Source of the DNA: Clostridium ljungdahlii
Lineage (GTDB): Bacteria; Bacillota; Clostridia; Clostridiales; Clostridiaceae
Assembly: GCF_001636845.1 (NCBI RefSeq)
Contig: NZ_LITT01000023.1
Coordinates: 248,001-312,000, forward strand
Length of the DNA stretch: 64,000 nt
Direction: 5' to 3'
Shown: positions 37,084 through 45,119 of the stretch, piece after piece
Layout of the letters: every line of letters begins with the position of its first letter
Numbering within the stretch: the first letter of the stretch is position 1
The notes under the pieces: generated by a model
The model's input: the letters and a program-made list of their open reading frames with translations, nothing else
Databases searched by the model: none
Told to the model about the DNA's origin: nothing
Program-made: the position numbers and the translations under genes

Positions 37084-38220
37084 ATGAAAGATAATTTGTT
37101 TATGTGTATATATTTATTTTTTATTTTTGTAATAATACTTGTAATTAATATGTTAACTCCTAAATTTACGAGAAAGGAGATTGTCTTTGGGGTGAGAATT
37201 CCTGAAGATAAGATTGATTCAGATGAAATTAAGTATATAGAAGCAAAATTTGTAAAGAATAATTTAATTATAGGAATTCCCTTTATTATTTTATTTAGTG
37301 TGTTAAATTATAGTTTTTTAAATGTAGGTATGATTTTGTTTACTACTTTTGCATTTACATTTATAATTTTTCTAATATATCTTATATCAAACAGGGCTAT
37401 GAAAAATCTTAAATTACAAAAGTCATGGTTTCAAGGCAAAAAACAGGTTGTAACTGTAGACACTAGTTTTTCTAGAAGCAAAAGCAATATGCTTGTGTCA
37501 GCTTGGTTTTTCTTAATACCTGCAGCTATTATTATAGTAAATATAATTTTAGGCTATATGAATTATGACTCTCTACCTTATAAAGTCCCTACACACTGGG
37601 ATTTTTCCGGTAATGTAACAGGATATCAATTTAAATCCAGGTTTCTAATTTGGGAAATGCCAATTACTCAGATTTTTACTACTTTTATGTTTTTTATAAT
37701 CTACAAGGGAATAGGATGGTCAAAACAGCAGATTAGTTCTATAGATCCAGAAGCATCCATAAAGAAAAATAGTATATTTAGAAGAAGTTGGTCCATGTAT
37801 ATGGTTATCTTTGCTGTAATGACCAATCTTTTACTAACCGTTGCTACTGTTCAGAGATTTAGAGTATTTAATGTGAGTAATACTTTTTCGAATATTATAA
37901 TATTAGCTTTTGCATTAGTTACAATTTTAAGCAGTATAGTTTTAGCTTTTAAGATTGGACAGGGAGGAAGTAATATAAAGTTTAAAAATGATGGTGAAGA
38001 AAAAGGCAAACCTGATTTTGGAGATAAAGACGATGATAAATGCTGGGTACTGGGCAATACTATATATTATAATAAGAATGATCCATCCTTATTTGTGGAA
38101 AAAAGGTTTGGCATAGGCTGGACGATAAATGCAGGCAGACCACTTGGAATGGCCGTGTATATAGGAATTATTGTGATTATAATTGTAACTATAGCTTTTG
38201 CCGTATCTAGTGGAAAGTAA
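37084..38220 (+). CDS. DUF1648/DUF5808 membrane protein
   Basis: 378-aa polytopic protein. It has an N-terminal helix, an FGVRIPEDKIDSDEIKYIE segment, a DUF1648 block (YDSLPYKVPTHWDFSGNVTG) and a C-terminal DUF5808 block (YYNKNDPSLFVEKRFGIGWT) before a last helix. About nine helices in all. DUF1648 occurs in SdpI-like immunity and resistance proteins, and genes of this sort are often paired with YtrA-type GntR regulators, as here. A role in envelope stress or peptide resistance is inferred only from this pairing. Confidence 0.8.
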   Translation: MKDNLFMCIYLFFIFVIILVINMLTPKFTRKEIVFGVRIPEDKIDSDEIKYIEAKFVKNNLIIGIPFIILFSVLNYSFLNVGMILFTTFAFTFIIFLIYLISNRAMKNLKLQKSWFQGKKQVVTVDTSFSRSKSNMLVSAWFFLIPAAIIIVNIILGYMNYDSLPYKVPTHWDFSGNVTGYQFKSRFLIWEMPITQIFTTFMFFIIYKGIGWSKQQISSIDPEASIKKNSIFRRSWSMYMVIFAVMTNLLLTVATVQRFRVFNVSNTFSNIIILAFALVTILSSIVLAFKIGQGGSNIKFKNDGEEKGKPDFGDKDDDKCWVLGNTIYYNKNDPSLFVEKRFGIGWTINAGRPLGMAVYIGIIVIIIVTIAFAVSSGK

Positions 38221-38237
38221 CAATTAGCTTTATAGGA

Positions 38238-38488
38238 ATTCTAAGTAAAAAGCCTTATACTTCGGATATTTTTTACAACCACAAGCTCGGTTAAATATTT
38301 TGATAAGTCTAAGTAAAAAATTTAAAAAAAATACTGAGAACTTTTGAAAACTCGTACCTCATACAATTCAAAAGTTCTAAGTTTTTTATAGATTTTCCAC
38401 TAAGACTTATATACAAAGTTTTTAAATGTACTTGTTTATTGTAAAAATATGCCTGCGTATAAGTTGTTTTTTAAGTTAGATAATCTAT
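38238..38488 (+). repeat. Long intergenic hairpin L5 (type B, full)
   Basis: Starts ~17 bases after the DUF1648 gene. Inner stem GAACTTTTGAA/TTCAAAAGTTC with loop ACTCGTACCTCA at 38350-38361 on the coding strand; outer arms CTTATACTTCGGATATTTTT and AAAAATATGCCTGCGTATAAG. Confidence 0.82.
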
Positions 38489-38494
38489 AGAGGA

Positions 38495-38735
38495 GAGATT
38501 TTAATTGAAAATTATTATTATATACTTTGGAATAAGTTGACTTTAAAACTAGAAATTACTTAAAGTTTCACATTTACAAGTTGATGTGTTAAAATATTTT
38601 ATATAAGTGTATTATAAATGAATTTCAGTATGGTAGGCTAATTGAAGCTCTATACAAGCATTTTAAATGTGAAACTGAAATTTGTCACTACATACTTTGT
38701 ATAAGTTAACTTTCAATTTGGGGAATCTATAATTA
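38495..38735. repeat. Diverged type-A relative of the long hairpin family
   Basis: Ends match type A (TTTGTCACTACATACTTTGTATAAGTTAACTTTCAA at ~38678-38720) but the centre differs; CACATTT…AAATGTG arms are still complementary. The conserved loop is missing. It fills the gap up to the aminotransferase gene. Confidence 0.5.
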
Positions 38736-38762
38736 CCAATTGAAGAAAAGGGGGCAATTTCT

Positions 38763-39947
38763 ATGATATCCAATAAAATGAAAGAGCATGTATCTAAAAG
38801 TTCTATAATAAGAGCTATGTTTGAAGAAGGAAAGAGACTAGCTTCAATTTATGGGGAAGAAAATGTATTTGACTTTAGTTTGGGAAATCCAAATGTAGAA
38901 CCACCTGAGGCTATAAAAAAGGCTGTAAATGAAATAATGTCTGAGGAATCTCCAAATATGGTTCATGGTTATATGAGCAATTCAGGTTATGAGGATGTAA
39001 GGGCTAAAATTGCAGAAAACATAAATAAAAAATACAATTTGAAGCTTACTGAAAATAATTTGGTAATGACCTGTGGTGCAGCAGGGGGACTTAATATAAT
39101 TTTCAAAACTCTTTTGAATCCAGGAGATGAAGTTATTACATTTTCACCCTTCTTTGGGGAGTATGAGAATTATGTAGATAATTTTGGAGGGAAGCTTGTA
39201 ATAGTACCTTCAAATACAGAAACTTTTGAGCCAGATTTAAATGCATTGGAGCAATCTATAAATGCTAAAACAAAGGCAATAATCATAAATTCACCAAATA
39301 ATCCTACAGGAATAATTTATTCGGAAAAGCTTATTAAAGATTTATCACAGCTTTTGGACAAGAAACAGGAACAACTTAGTACCAGTATATACTTAATTTC
39401 AGATGAACCCTACAGAGAAATAGCTTATGATGGAGTAAAGGTTCCATACATATTGAATTATTATAGAAATTCTATTGTAGGCTATTCTTATAGCAAATCC
39501 CTTTCGCTTCCGGGTGAAAGAATAGGATATGTAGTTTGCAGTAGTGATATGGATGATTTTGAAGATGTGATGCCTGCCCTTAATGTGGCAAATAGAATTT
39601 TAGGTTTTGTAAATGCACCGTCATTATTTCAAAGAGTAATTGCAAAATGTTTGGATTCAAGCGTAGATATGAATATATATAAGAAGAATAGGGATTTACT
39701 ATACAATCATCTTGTTAAAATAGGATTTTCTTGTGTTAAGCCTGAAGGTGCCTTTTATTTATTCCCTAAGTCATTAATTGCTGATGACGTTGAATTTGCA
39801 AAGGAAGCAAAGAAATTTAACCTACTAATAGTTCCAGGTTCATCCTTTAAATGTCCTGGTTACTTTAGACTTTCTTATTGTATTTCTTATGATAAAATAG
39901 AGAAATCTTTAGACAGTTTTGATAAACTTGCAAAGAAGTACCTTTAA
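38763..39947 (+). CDS. PLP-dependent class I/II aminotransferase
   Basis: 394-aa fold-type I enzyme, near the usual length for AspC-like aminotransferases. It has the N-terminal FDFSLGNPNVEPP, INSPNNPTGIIYS, ISDEPYREIAYDG, the Schiff-base lysine in SYSKSLSLPGERIGYVV, and a C-terminal substrate-Arg region GYFRLSYCIS. It swaps amino groups between an amino acid and a 2-oxo acid; the substrate cannot be named. It is monocistronic, flanked by members of the long hairpin family. GGGGGC lies upstream of the ATG. Confidence 0.92.
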   Translation: MISNKMKEHVSKSSIIRAMFEEGKRLASIYGEENVFDFSLGNPNVEPPEAIKKAVNEIMSEESPNMVHGYMSNSGYEDVRAKIAENINKKYNLKLTENNLVMTCGAAGGLNIIFKTLLNPGDEVITFSPFFGEYENYVDNFGGKLVIVPSNTETFEPDLNALEQSINAKTKAIIINSPNNPTGIIYSEKLIKDLSQLLDKKQEQLSTSIYLISDEPYREIAYDGVKVPYILNYYRNSIVGYSYSKSLSLPGERIGYVVCSSDMDDFEDVMPALNVANRILGFVNAPSLFQRVIAKCLDSSVDMNIYKKNRDLLYNHLVKIGFSCVKPEGAFYLFPKSLIADDVEFAKEAKKFNLLIVPGSSFKCPGYFRLSYCISYDKIEKSLDSFDKLAKKYL

Positions 39948-39956
39948 ATATAGCTC

Positions 39957-40022
39957 CTAAATAAAAATAAACTTATGCTGTGAATAATACTCCTACGCAT
40001 AAGCTTATTTTTTAGTTAAAAG
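39957..40022. repeat. Short type-B hairpin (outer arms only)
   Basis: AATAAACTTATGCTGTGAAT and CTACGCATAAGCTTATTTTT pair, matching the outer ends of type-B copies with the whole centre deleted. It serves as a likely terminator after the aminotransferase. From 40023 to 40231 no feature was recognised. Confidence 0.6.
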
Positions 40023-40231
40023 CTATATGTAAATCGTTAATTCTAGAACTTAGTCCTTCTAAATTGCTAATTGGGTTTTAAATTTTACCATTTATATTAT
40101 AGATCATAAAGTTTAAAGTTAAATCTATAATTACTTAAAATTGCTTATTATAAATCTCGGATGGATTTATAACTTTAGCATTTAAATCAAGTTGGCAATT
40201 TGGATAAGTTTAATTGTAGAGTTAACTATCT

Positions 40232-40498
40232 ATAAGGTATCCTAGTTTGAAATTTGAACTTATACCCGAAAATAATGCTGACAAAATTGAAGCACACTTA
40301 AAAACTTTTTTTATAAGTCTTAGTGAGGTATTTTAGAAAATCTTAGAAGCTTATATATGTCTGAGGTACGAGTTTATATAAGCTTCTTTAGATTTTCAAA
40401 ATACCGAACTTTAGACTTATAAAAAGTTTTTAGTATGATGAAATTTGTCAGCATATGAACTGGTATATGTCAACTTTCAATCTAGAAATTCTAATATG
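40232..40498 (-). repeat. Long intergenic hairpin L7 (type A, full)
   Basis: Abuts and slightly overlaps the stop of the minus-strand SleB gene. On that strand the inner stem AGAAGCTTATATA/TATATAAGCTTCT carries loop ACTCGTACCTCA (40383-40372). The middle arms AGTGAGGTATTTTAGAAAAT and ATTTTCAAAATACC pair, as do AAAAACTTTTTTATAAGTC and GACTTATAAAAAGTTTTT. Confidence 0.82.
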
Positions 40499-41252
40499 TG
40501 AATACCAGTTTCCCAACTCTTAAAGCAATAGGCTTTGACCAGAGCCAACTATTTGTAGTGGAATCATCAAAATAATAAATAGCCCCTTTTGTTGGATCAG
40601 AACCATATAATGCTTCTAAAGTAGCCTTTCTAGAACTATCAGAAGCAGGTTTGTTTATCCATCCATTTAATACTGGAGTAAATTGATAATATCCATTGGA
40701 TACTTGGTATATTACACCTTTTAGTGTAGATGGAAACTGAGGACTTTGAACTCTATTTATAACTGAAGCAGCTACGGCTACTTTAGCTGTATAAGGTTCG
40801 CTTTCTGCTTCAGCAGTTACAAGTCTTGCGAGCAAGTCTACCTCACTATCTGTACAGGAAATTATATATTTTGGAGATGTTGTCCCATTAAAAACATAAC
40901 CTGCAGGAATATTTAGTACTTGTCCAGGGTAGATATAACTGCTTACATTACTATTGGCAGCAATTAAAGTGTTAACAGATATGCCAAATTTTTTTGCTAT
41001 CAAGTAAAGTGTGTCGGAGGCTTGTACAGTATAGGTCTTTGAATTAACATATAGAGCCTGACCTGGATATATGCTATTTCCACTCAAACCATTATCATTA
41101 GTAATTGTAGTTGCATTTGTTTTAAATAATACCCCTATTTTAAATAGGGAGTCACCAGGTTTTACAGTGTAACTAGCTGCATGTACTTGGGTAAAAGATA
41201 ATGCACACAGAAATGCGGCAAATAACATTGTCCTGATTTTTTTAAAATTCAT
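40491..41252 (-). CDS. LysM-SleB family cell wall hydrolase
   Basis: 253-aa secreted protein. It has a signal peptide (~1-25, cut after VHA), two LysM domains (YTVKPGDSLFKIGVLFKTN and YTVQASDTLYLIAKKFGIS regions) and a C-terminal SleB/CwlJ hydrolase domain beginning TDSEVDLLARLVTAEAESEP with the catalytic Glu, then AVAASVINRVQSPQFP. Such enzymes open spore-cortex or vegetative peptidoglycan. A c-di-AMP riboswitch directly upstream links expression to turgor and wall homeostasis, as for other wall hydrolases, so a vegetative role is at least as likely as a germination role. Confidence 0.93.
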   Translation of the reverse strand: MNFKKIRTMLFAAFLCALSFTQVHAASYTVKPGDSLFKIGVLFKTNATTITNDNGLSGNSIYPGQALYVNSKTYTVQASDTLYLIAKKFGISVNTLIAANSNVSSYIYPGQVLNIPAGYVFNGTTSPKYIISCTDSEVDLLARLVTAEAESEPYTAKVAVAASVINRVQSPQFPSTLKGVIYQVSNGYYQFTPVLNGWINKPASDSSRKATLEALYGSDPTKGAIYYFDDSTTNSWLWSKPIALRVGKLVFTY

Positions 41253-41267
41253 AAATATAGATCCCCC

Positions 41268-41392
41268 TTAATTTTGCCTGCGAGGTTAGTTGACGGGTTC
41301 GGGATTGGGATACCCCTACTTTTTAGTAAAAAAGATTCACCCCAAAAAAATAATTATCCCCCACATCTCATTCCTGAGATTTAGGCTTGTCT
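41268..41392 (-). promoter_or_regulatory. c-di-AMP (ydaO/yuaA) riboswitch
   Basis: On the minus strand the conserved segments read GGGGTGAATC, AGTAGGGGTATCCCAATC and CCGAACCCGTCAACTAACCT then CGCAGGC, matching the ydaO-yuaA aptamer. The aptamer ends ~20 bases before the LysM-SleB gene. In this class c-di-AMP binding usually lowers expression. No separate terminator was obvious between aptamer and gene, so control may be at translation. Confidence 0.92.
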
Positions 41393-41489
41393 ATGTTTGC
41401 TATTCTAACAGTATTTCCAGAGTATATCCATATTAAATAGATGGGAATATTGACATAAATTTTCAATTTTCCACTATCAATTGTCAACT

Positions 41490-41825
41490 TCTTTGAAACA
41501 TAACTCAACTTTCGCAGTTTAAAAATATTACGTCGCAATATTTTTGAGAGGACAGAGGACAATTGACAGAGGACAGTGAAGGATGATTTTTCTCCGCTGC
41601 ACTACGAAAAATCTTTAATTAAATTTTTAATGACTTATTTCGCTAAAGCGAAATATTGTTGGCTTATATAAATTTGAAGCTTTTTTGCATTATTAAAACA
41701 AGTCTAAAAAATAAATTAGTTTTCTGACATAAGGAAGAAAACTTACCTTCACTGTCCTCTGTCCTCTAAAGAATGCTTCGCAAAATTTTTATATTAAGTC
41801 AAAATTTTATATGTGCCAAAGTTGA
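41490..41825. mobile_element. MITE-like element, copy 2 (core 41547-41767)
   Basis: Same ~36-bp terminal inverted repeats and interior as copy 1 at 380-715, with the core about 16 bases shorter. Its left flank (TCAACTTTCGCAGTTTAAAAA) is the reverse complement of copy 1's right flank, and its right flank (TTTTTATATTAAGTCAAAAT) is the reverse complement of copy 1's left flank. It fills most of the gap before the DUF116 gene. Confidence 0.78.
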
Positions 41826-41903
41826 TAATATAACTTCTCGTTGATAAAATTGATAATATAGTTATATAATAAAAATTCAAATATGATTAAATAGGAGAAT
41901 ATT

Positions 41904-43067
41904 ATGGAAAATTGTATAACCTATTTTCTTAGAGATAAATCTAAAAATTCAAATGAATACTACAAGCGTATATCAAATTTCTCAAATGAAGTCATGGAAA
42001 AAATTGAAATCGAAGCAAATAACATAATCGAAGATTTTATAAATTTTATTAAGAATAATAGCATAGAAGAACTTAGGAGTAGAGAAGAATATGAACTTGA
42101 ATTCTTAATCATTGGAGTTTTATGGAGAACCTATATAGCACAAGCTTTAAAGGCTGATAGACTGTCCTTGAATGTTTTAAAATTTCTATTTAATTTGAGA
42201 ACAAAATCAAAATTTTTAAGGAGAAGTGCCGACAATTTAAGGGGAAGGCTTGCCTGTAAATATCTTTTAAAGAAAGAAGCAGAGCCTTCTTCTGTGTCTT
42301 ATGATGAAAGTAACTTTGAAAAATTACTACTTTGGCTGACTGCTTCAGGGGAATTCAAGTATGAATGCAGGAGAATGAACACATGGCTGCTGTTTTTAAA
42401 AAATAGCAGTGAAGAATATATTATAAAAGTAAACAAGTGTGCCTTTAAAATATCACTGTGGTTTGAAAAAAGATCTATGGAGGTACTTGGAGTATATACT
42501 CCAAATGTACAGAAATTTTTAAACACCAACTATAGGTACTATGGAATAAGAGAGGATAATGTTTTATGTGGTAGGAAGGAAGTTGAGTACCATCTAAATA
42601 TGGTGGGAGCAGAGATATTAAGCAAGGCATTTAGAAAGTTATTTGTTAAGACAAAGGAAAGAAAAGTACTTCTTCCTGCTTGCATTTGCTTAAAACCGGA
42701 AGGGGTATGCAAGAGAAAAAAGGCCAAAGATGGTTTCTTGTGTGGAAATTGTTCTAAAAGCTGCAGGGTAAATGGGTTTACGAAACTGGGCAAATCCCAT
42801 AACTTTCAGGTTCTAATTGTTCCCCACGAAACTGATGCCTTTTCAAATGCAAAAAATATTAAATATGGAGATGTGGGTGTTGTAGGCGTGGCTTGCGTAC
42901 TCAACCTAATAGAAGGTGGGCTAAAGGCTAGAAACTTAAACCTTGTCCCACAATGTGTTATCCTTGATTATTGCGGATGCAAAAGTCATTGGGATAGCAA
43001 TGGAATACAGACGGATGTCAACTGCAAAAAGTTATTTGAAATTTTGCAAATTGCCGAAAACATGTGA
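41904..43067 (+). CDS. DUF116 family protein with cysteine-rich C-terminus
   Basis: 387-aa. The N-terminal ~225 residues are helical and charged, with no recognised domain. The C-terminal ~150 form a DUF116-like domain with many cysteines: CICLKPEGVC, LCGNCSKSC and CVILDYCGCKSHW, suggesting a metal or Fe-S site, and a Gly-rich VGVVGVACVLNLIEGG. Function is unknown; some relatives lie near lipoate-related genes, but none is here. AGGAG lies upstream of the ATG. Its downstream region carries an MFS relic. Confidence 0.75.
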   Translation: MENCITYFLRDKSKNSNEYYKRISNFSNEVMEKIEIEANNIIEDFINFIKNNSIEELRSREEYELEFLIIGVLWRTYIAQALKADRLSLNVLKFLFNLRTKSKFLRRSADNLRGRLACKYLLKKEAEPSSVSYDESNFEKLLLWLTASGEFKYECRRMNTWLLFLKNSSEEYIIKVNKCAFKISLWFEKRSMEVLGVYTPNVQKFLNTNYRYYGIREDNVLCGRKEVEYHLNMVGAEILSKAFRKLFVKTKERKVLLPACICLKPEGVCKRKKAKDGFLCGNCSKSCRVNGFTKLGKSHNFQVLIVPHETDAFSNAKNIKYGDVGVVGVACVLNLIEGGLKARNLNLVPQCVILDYCGCKSHWDSNGIQTDVNCKKLFEILQIAENM

Positions 43068-43086
43068 TGTTCCTTATATAAAGCTA

Positions 43087-43262
43087 TCAGGCTCTGCTGC
43101 TTTTAGATTTTTTATTAATAGCATTATTTGCTATAAATAAAGATAAAATTAGGGCAATAACAAGAACGAAAGTTTCAATTGTAAAAGCGTGCTTTACTCC
43201 GAATACTAAACTTAAAGCTTGACTCCTTGCATCAGATGGATTGCCTGCAGCAAATAAGTTAA
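43087..43262 (-). pseudogene. C-terminal relic of an MFS transporter
   Basis: The minus strand reads ~58 codons in one frame, from NLFAAGNPSDARSQALSLVF through GVKHAFTIETFVLVIALILS to a stop at 43087. This is the cytoplasmic loop and last membrane helix of a DHA2-like drug exporter. No start or upstream part exists. It is a deletion remnant. Confidence 0.6.
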
Positions 43263-43325
43263 TTTCTAAGTTAGAAAGCTTATAATTTAATTTTACAAAT
43301 ATAAAACTTAATAATATTAATATAT

Positions 43326-43388
43326 AAATAAATCAATATTAATATATTTAATATTAATATTGATTTATTTAATCTATGGTAGTATATT
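43326..43388 (+). promoter_or_regulatory. Inverted-repeat operator and promoter of the DUF2089 cluster
   Basis: Two 18-base arms AAATAAATCAATATTAAT and its complement surround a 9-base spacer (43326-43370). A promoter follows and overlaps: TTGATT (43360-43365), 17-base spacer, TATATT (43383-43388). The first gene encodes a DNA-binding-type protein, so autoregulation is likely. Confidence 0.72.
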
Positions 43389-43415
43389 ATAGACATGGAA
43401 AAGGAGAGTGGTAAT

Positions 43416-43778
43416 TTGACATATAAAATTATTAGCAAATGTCCTGTTTGTTCTTCTAAACTTTTAATTTCAAAGATAAAATGTCCTAAATGTAATACCG
43501 TAATTGAAAATGATTTTGAAATGTCAAAGTTTGAATATCTTACAGACAGCCAACTGAAATTTATAGAAGTTTTCTTAAAAAACAGAGGGAACATAAAGGA
43601 TGTGGAAAAAGAACTTGGAATATCCTACCCTACTGTGAGGGCAAAACTAGATGAGGTCATAACAGCACTTGGATATAATGTTACAAAAACCAACACTGTG
43701 GATAAAAAGAAAGTAGTAGATATGCTTGATAAAGGTGAAATAACTGCAGATCAGGCTATTAAAATGTTGAATGAATAA
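43416..43778 (+). CDS. DUF2089 zinc-ribbon/HTH regulator
   Basis: 120-aa. A zinc ribbon with CPVCSSKLL and CPKCNTVI is followed by a helix-turn-helix region (IKDVEKELGISYPTVRAKLD) and a C-terminal SHOCT-like helix pair (VVDMLDKGEITADQAIKMLN). The TTG at 43416 is taken as start because AAGGAG sits 9 bases upstream, and an ATG at 43395 would lie at the predicted transcription start. It probably regulates its own operon, with two small proteins and a broken MFS gene downstream. Confidence 0.85.
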   Translation: MTYKIISKCPVCSSKLLISKIKCPKCNTVIENDFEMSKFEYLTDSQLKFIEVFLKNRGNIKDVEKELGISYPTVRAKLDEVITALGYNVTKTNTVDKKKVVDMLDKGEITADQAIKMLNE

Positions 43779-43803
43779 ATATATTGAAAAGGAGAAATAA
43801 AAA

Positions 43804-44193
43804 ATGAATGAGGAAATATCAAAGATTTTGAAGATGGTGGAAGAAGGAAAAATTACCTCTGACAAAGCTCAGGAACTTATTGAAGCGCTAAACGATAAAA
43901 ATACTTCTCTGGACGTTTGCAGCAATGCTTCAAGTGATGCTGATATTATAAATAAAATGCTTAAAATAAAAGTTATTTCTCATGATGGAGATAATGTAAA
44001 TGTGAATTTACCTATTAGATTTGTAAAAACCATGCTTAAAACTATAGGAAAAATTCCTATACCAGAAAGTGCAAAATGTATGGAAAATTTGGATTTGAGT
44101 GTTATTGCAGATGCAATAAACAATGGACTTTCAGGAAAGATAGTAGATGTAAAAAGTGCAAATGGTGACATAGTGGAAGTTAGCATAGAGTAA
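43804..44193 (+). CDS. SHOCT-like domain protein of the DUF2089 cluster
   Basis: 129-aa. An N-terminal SHOCT-like helix pair (ISKILKMVEEGKITSDKAQE) closely resembles the C-terminus of the DUF2089 protein just upstream. A domain of ~80 residues follows, ending GKIVDVKSANGDIVEVSIE, the same pattern as the next gene's C-terminus. Related arrangements of DUF2089, a SHOCT-like protein and small partners occur in other clostridia, but I do not know a proven function. AAGGAG precedes the ATG. Confidence 0.75.
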   Translation: MNEEISKILKMVEEGKITSDKAQELIEALNDKNTSLDVCSNASSDADIINKMLKIKVISHDGDNVNVNLPIRFVKTMLKTIGKIPIPESAKCMENLDLSVIADAINNGLSGKIVDVKSANGDIVEVSIE

Positions 44194-44205
44194 AGGAGAA
44201 AACTT

Positions 44206-44457
44206 ATGAGAGTTCACATCAAGTCAGGTAAAATTAGATTTGTAATACCATGTCCTATAGCACTTGTAAAGTTTGGACTTTCTATTGCAGGATCTTCCTT
44301 TATACAAAAGTATATTCCTGAGAAAGATAAAAGATATGTAAATATGATTGATTTTAAGAAACTTTCAAAATGTATGGATATTTTAAAAGAATACAGAGGA
44401 TTAAAACTTGTTGAGGTAAAATCCAAAGATGGCAGCTATGTTGCCATAATTGTATAA
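44206..44457 (+). CDS. Small protein, paralogue of the preceding gene's C-terminal domain
   Basis: 83-aa, no named family. Its ending GLKLVEVKSKDGSYVAIIV lines up with the ending of the previous protein (GKIVDVKSANGDIVEVSIE), and IPCPIALVKFGLSIAG lines up with LPIRFVKTMLKTIG. The two therefore share a small alpha/beta domain. It starts 13 bases after the previous stop with AAAGGAG, so it belongs to the same operon. Confidence 0.7.
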   Translation: MRVHIKSGKIRFVIPCPIALVKFGLSIAGSSFIQKYIPEKDKRYVNMIDFKKLSKCMDILKEYRGLKLVEVKSKDGSYVAIIV

Positions 44458-44507
44458 AGAAAATTCATAATATTTTAAATATTATATTAATTAAGTAGGC
44501 GATAGAA

Positions 44508-45006
44508 ATGAAAAATAATAAAAATTTACTATTTTATATGTTAGGAAGGTTTATGTCTTATATTGGTACAGGAATACAACAAGTAGCAATACCGCTGTAT
44601 ATATTGGACATAACTCATTCTGGAATTATGATGGGTATATTCCTTACATCCAGCTTCAGTAAAATATTTTGGAGGACACGACTTGAAATTATTTGTAATT
44701 TTGGGCATTGTAACATTTTTAATAGGGTTATCTAATTCAGGAATCAATACTCCTATGAGTGTAAATTTACAAAAGATGGTTCCAAATGAAATGCGTTCAA
44801 GGTTTTTTGCAATATTAGGTATATTCTGTCAGGGGGCTATCCCTTTAGGGGCAATTATATATGGCTTTGTTTTAGATAAATTTCCTTACTATTATATACT
44901 TTTTACCATAGTACTAACATTTTCTCTTGTAACTGCAATTTTTATGATAAAGGCAGTTCCAGAAGCTTATGAACCTGAGACACCAAAAAATCTTGAGAAA
45001 GCATGA
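44508..45006 (+). pseudogene. MFS transporter with large internal deletion and frameshift
   Basis: The first ~55 codons match an MFS N-terminus (LLFYMLGRFMSYIGTGIQQV, first two helices). The frame then changes near 44660 and resumes at the last quarter of such a transporter (ILGIVTFLIGLSNSGINTPM … YYYILFTIVLTFSLVTAIFM). About 250 codons are missing. It ends the DUF2089 operon and cannot make a working transporter. Confidence 0.85.
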
Positions 45007-45078
45007 TAGAAATGATGTAGCAGAATTGAATATTTTTAATACTATATAGTATACAAACTTTTAATTCGTAGTTGAAGC

Positions 45079-45112
45079 CCTTTGTTTTTATGCTACATAA
45101 AAACAAAGGAGG
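45079..45112 (+). promoter_or_regulatory. Hairpin that overlaps the ribosome binding site of the kinase-like gene
   Basis: Perfect 14-base arms CCTTTGTTTTTATG and CATAAAAACAAAGG with a 3-base loop. The right arm contains the first part of the AAAGGAGG ribosome site (45105-45112). In RNA this would hide the site until the stem opens. Confidence 0.7.
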
Positions 45113-45119
45113 TGTTATT

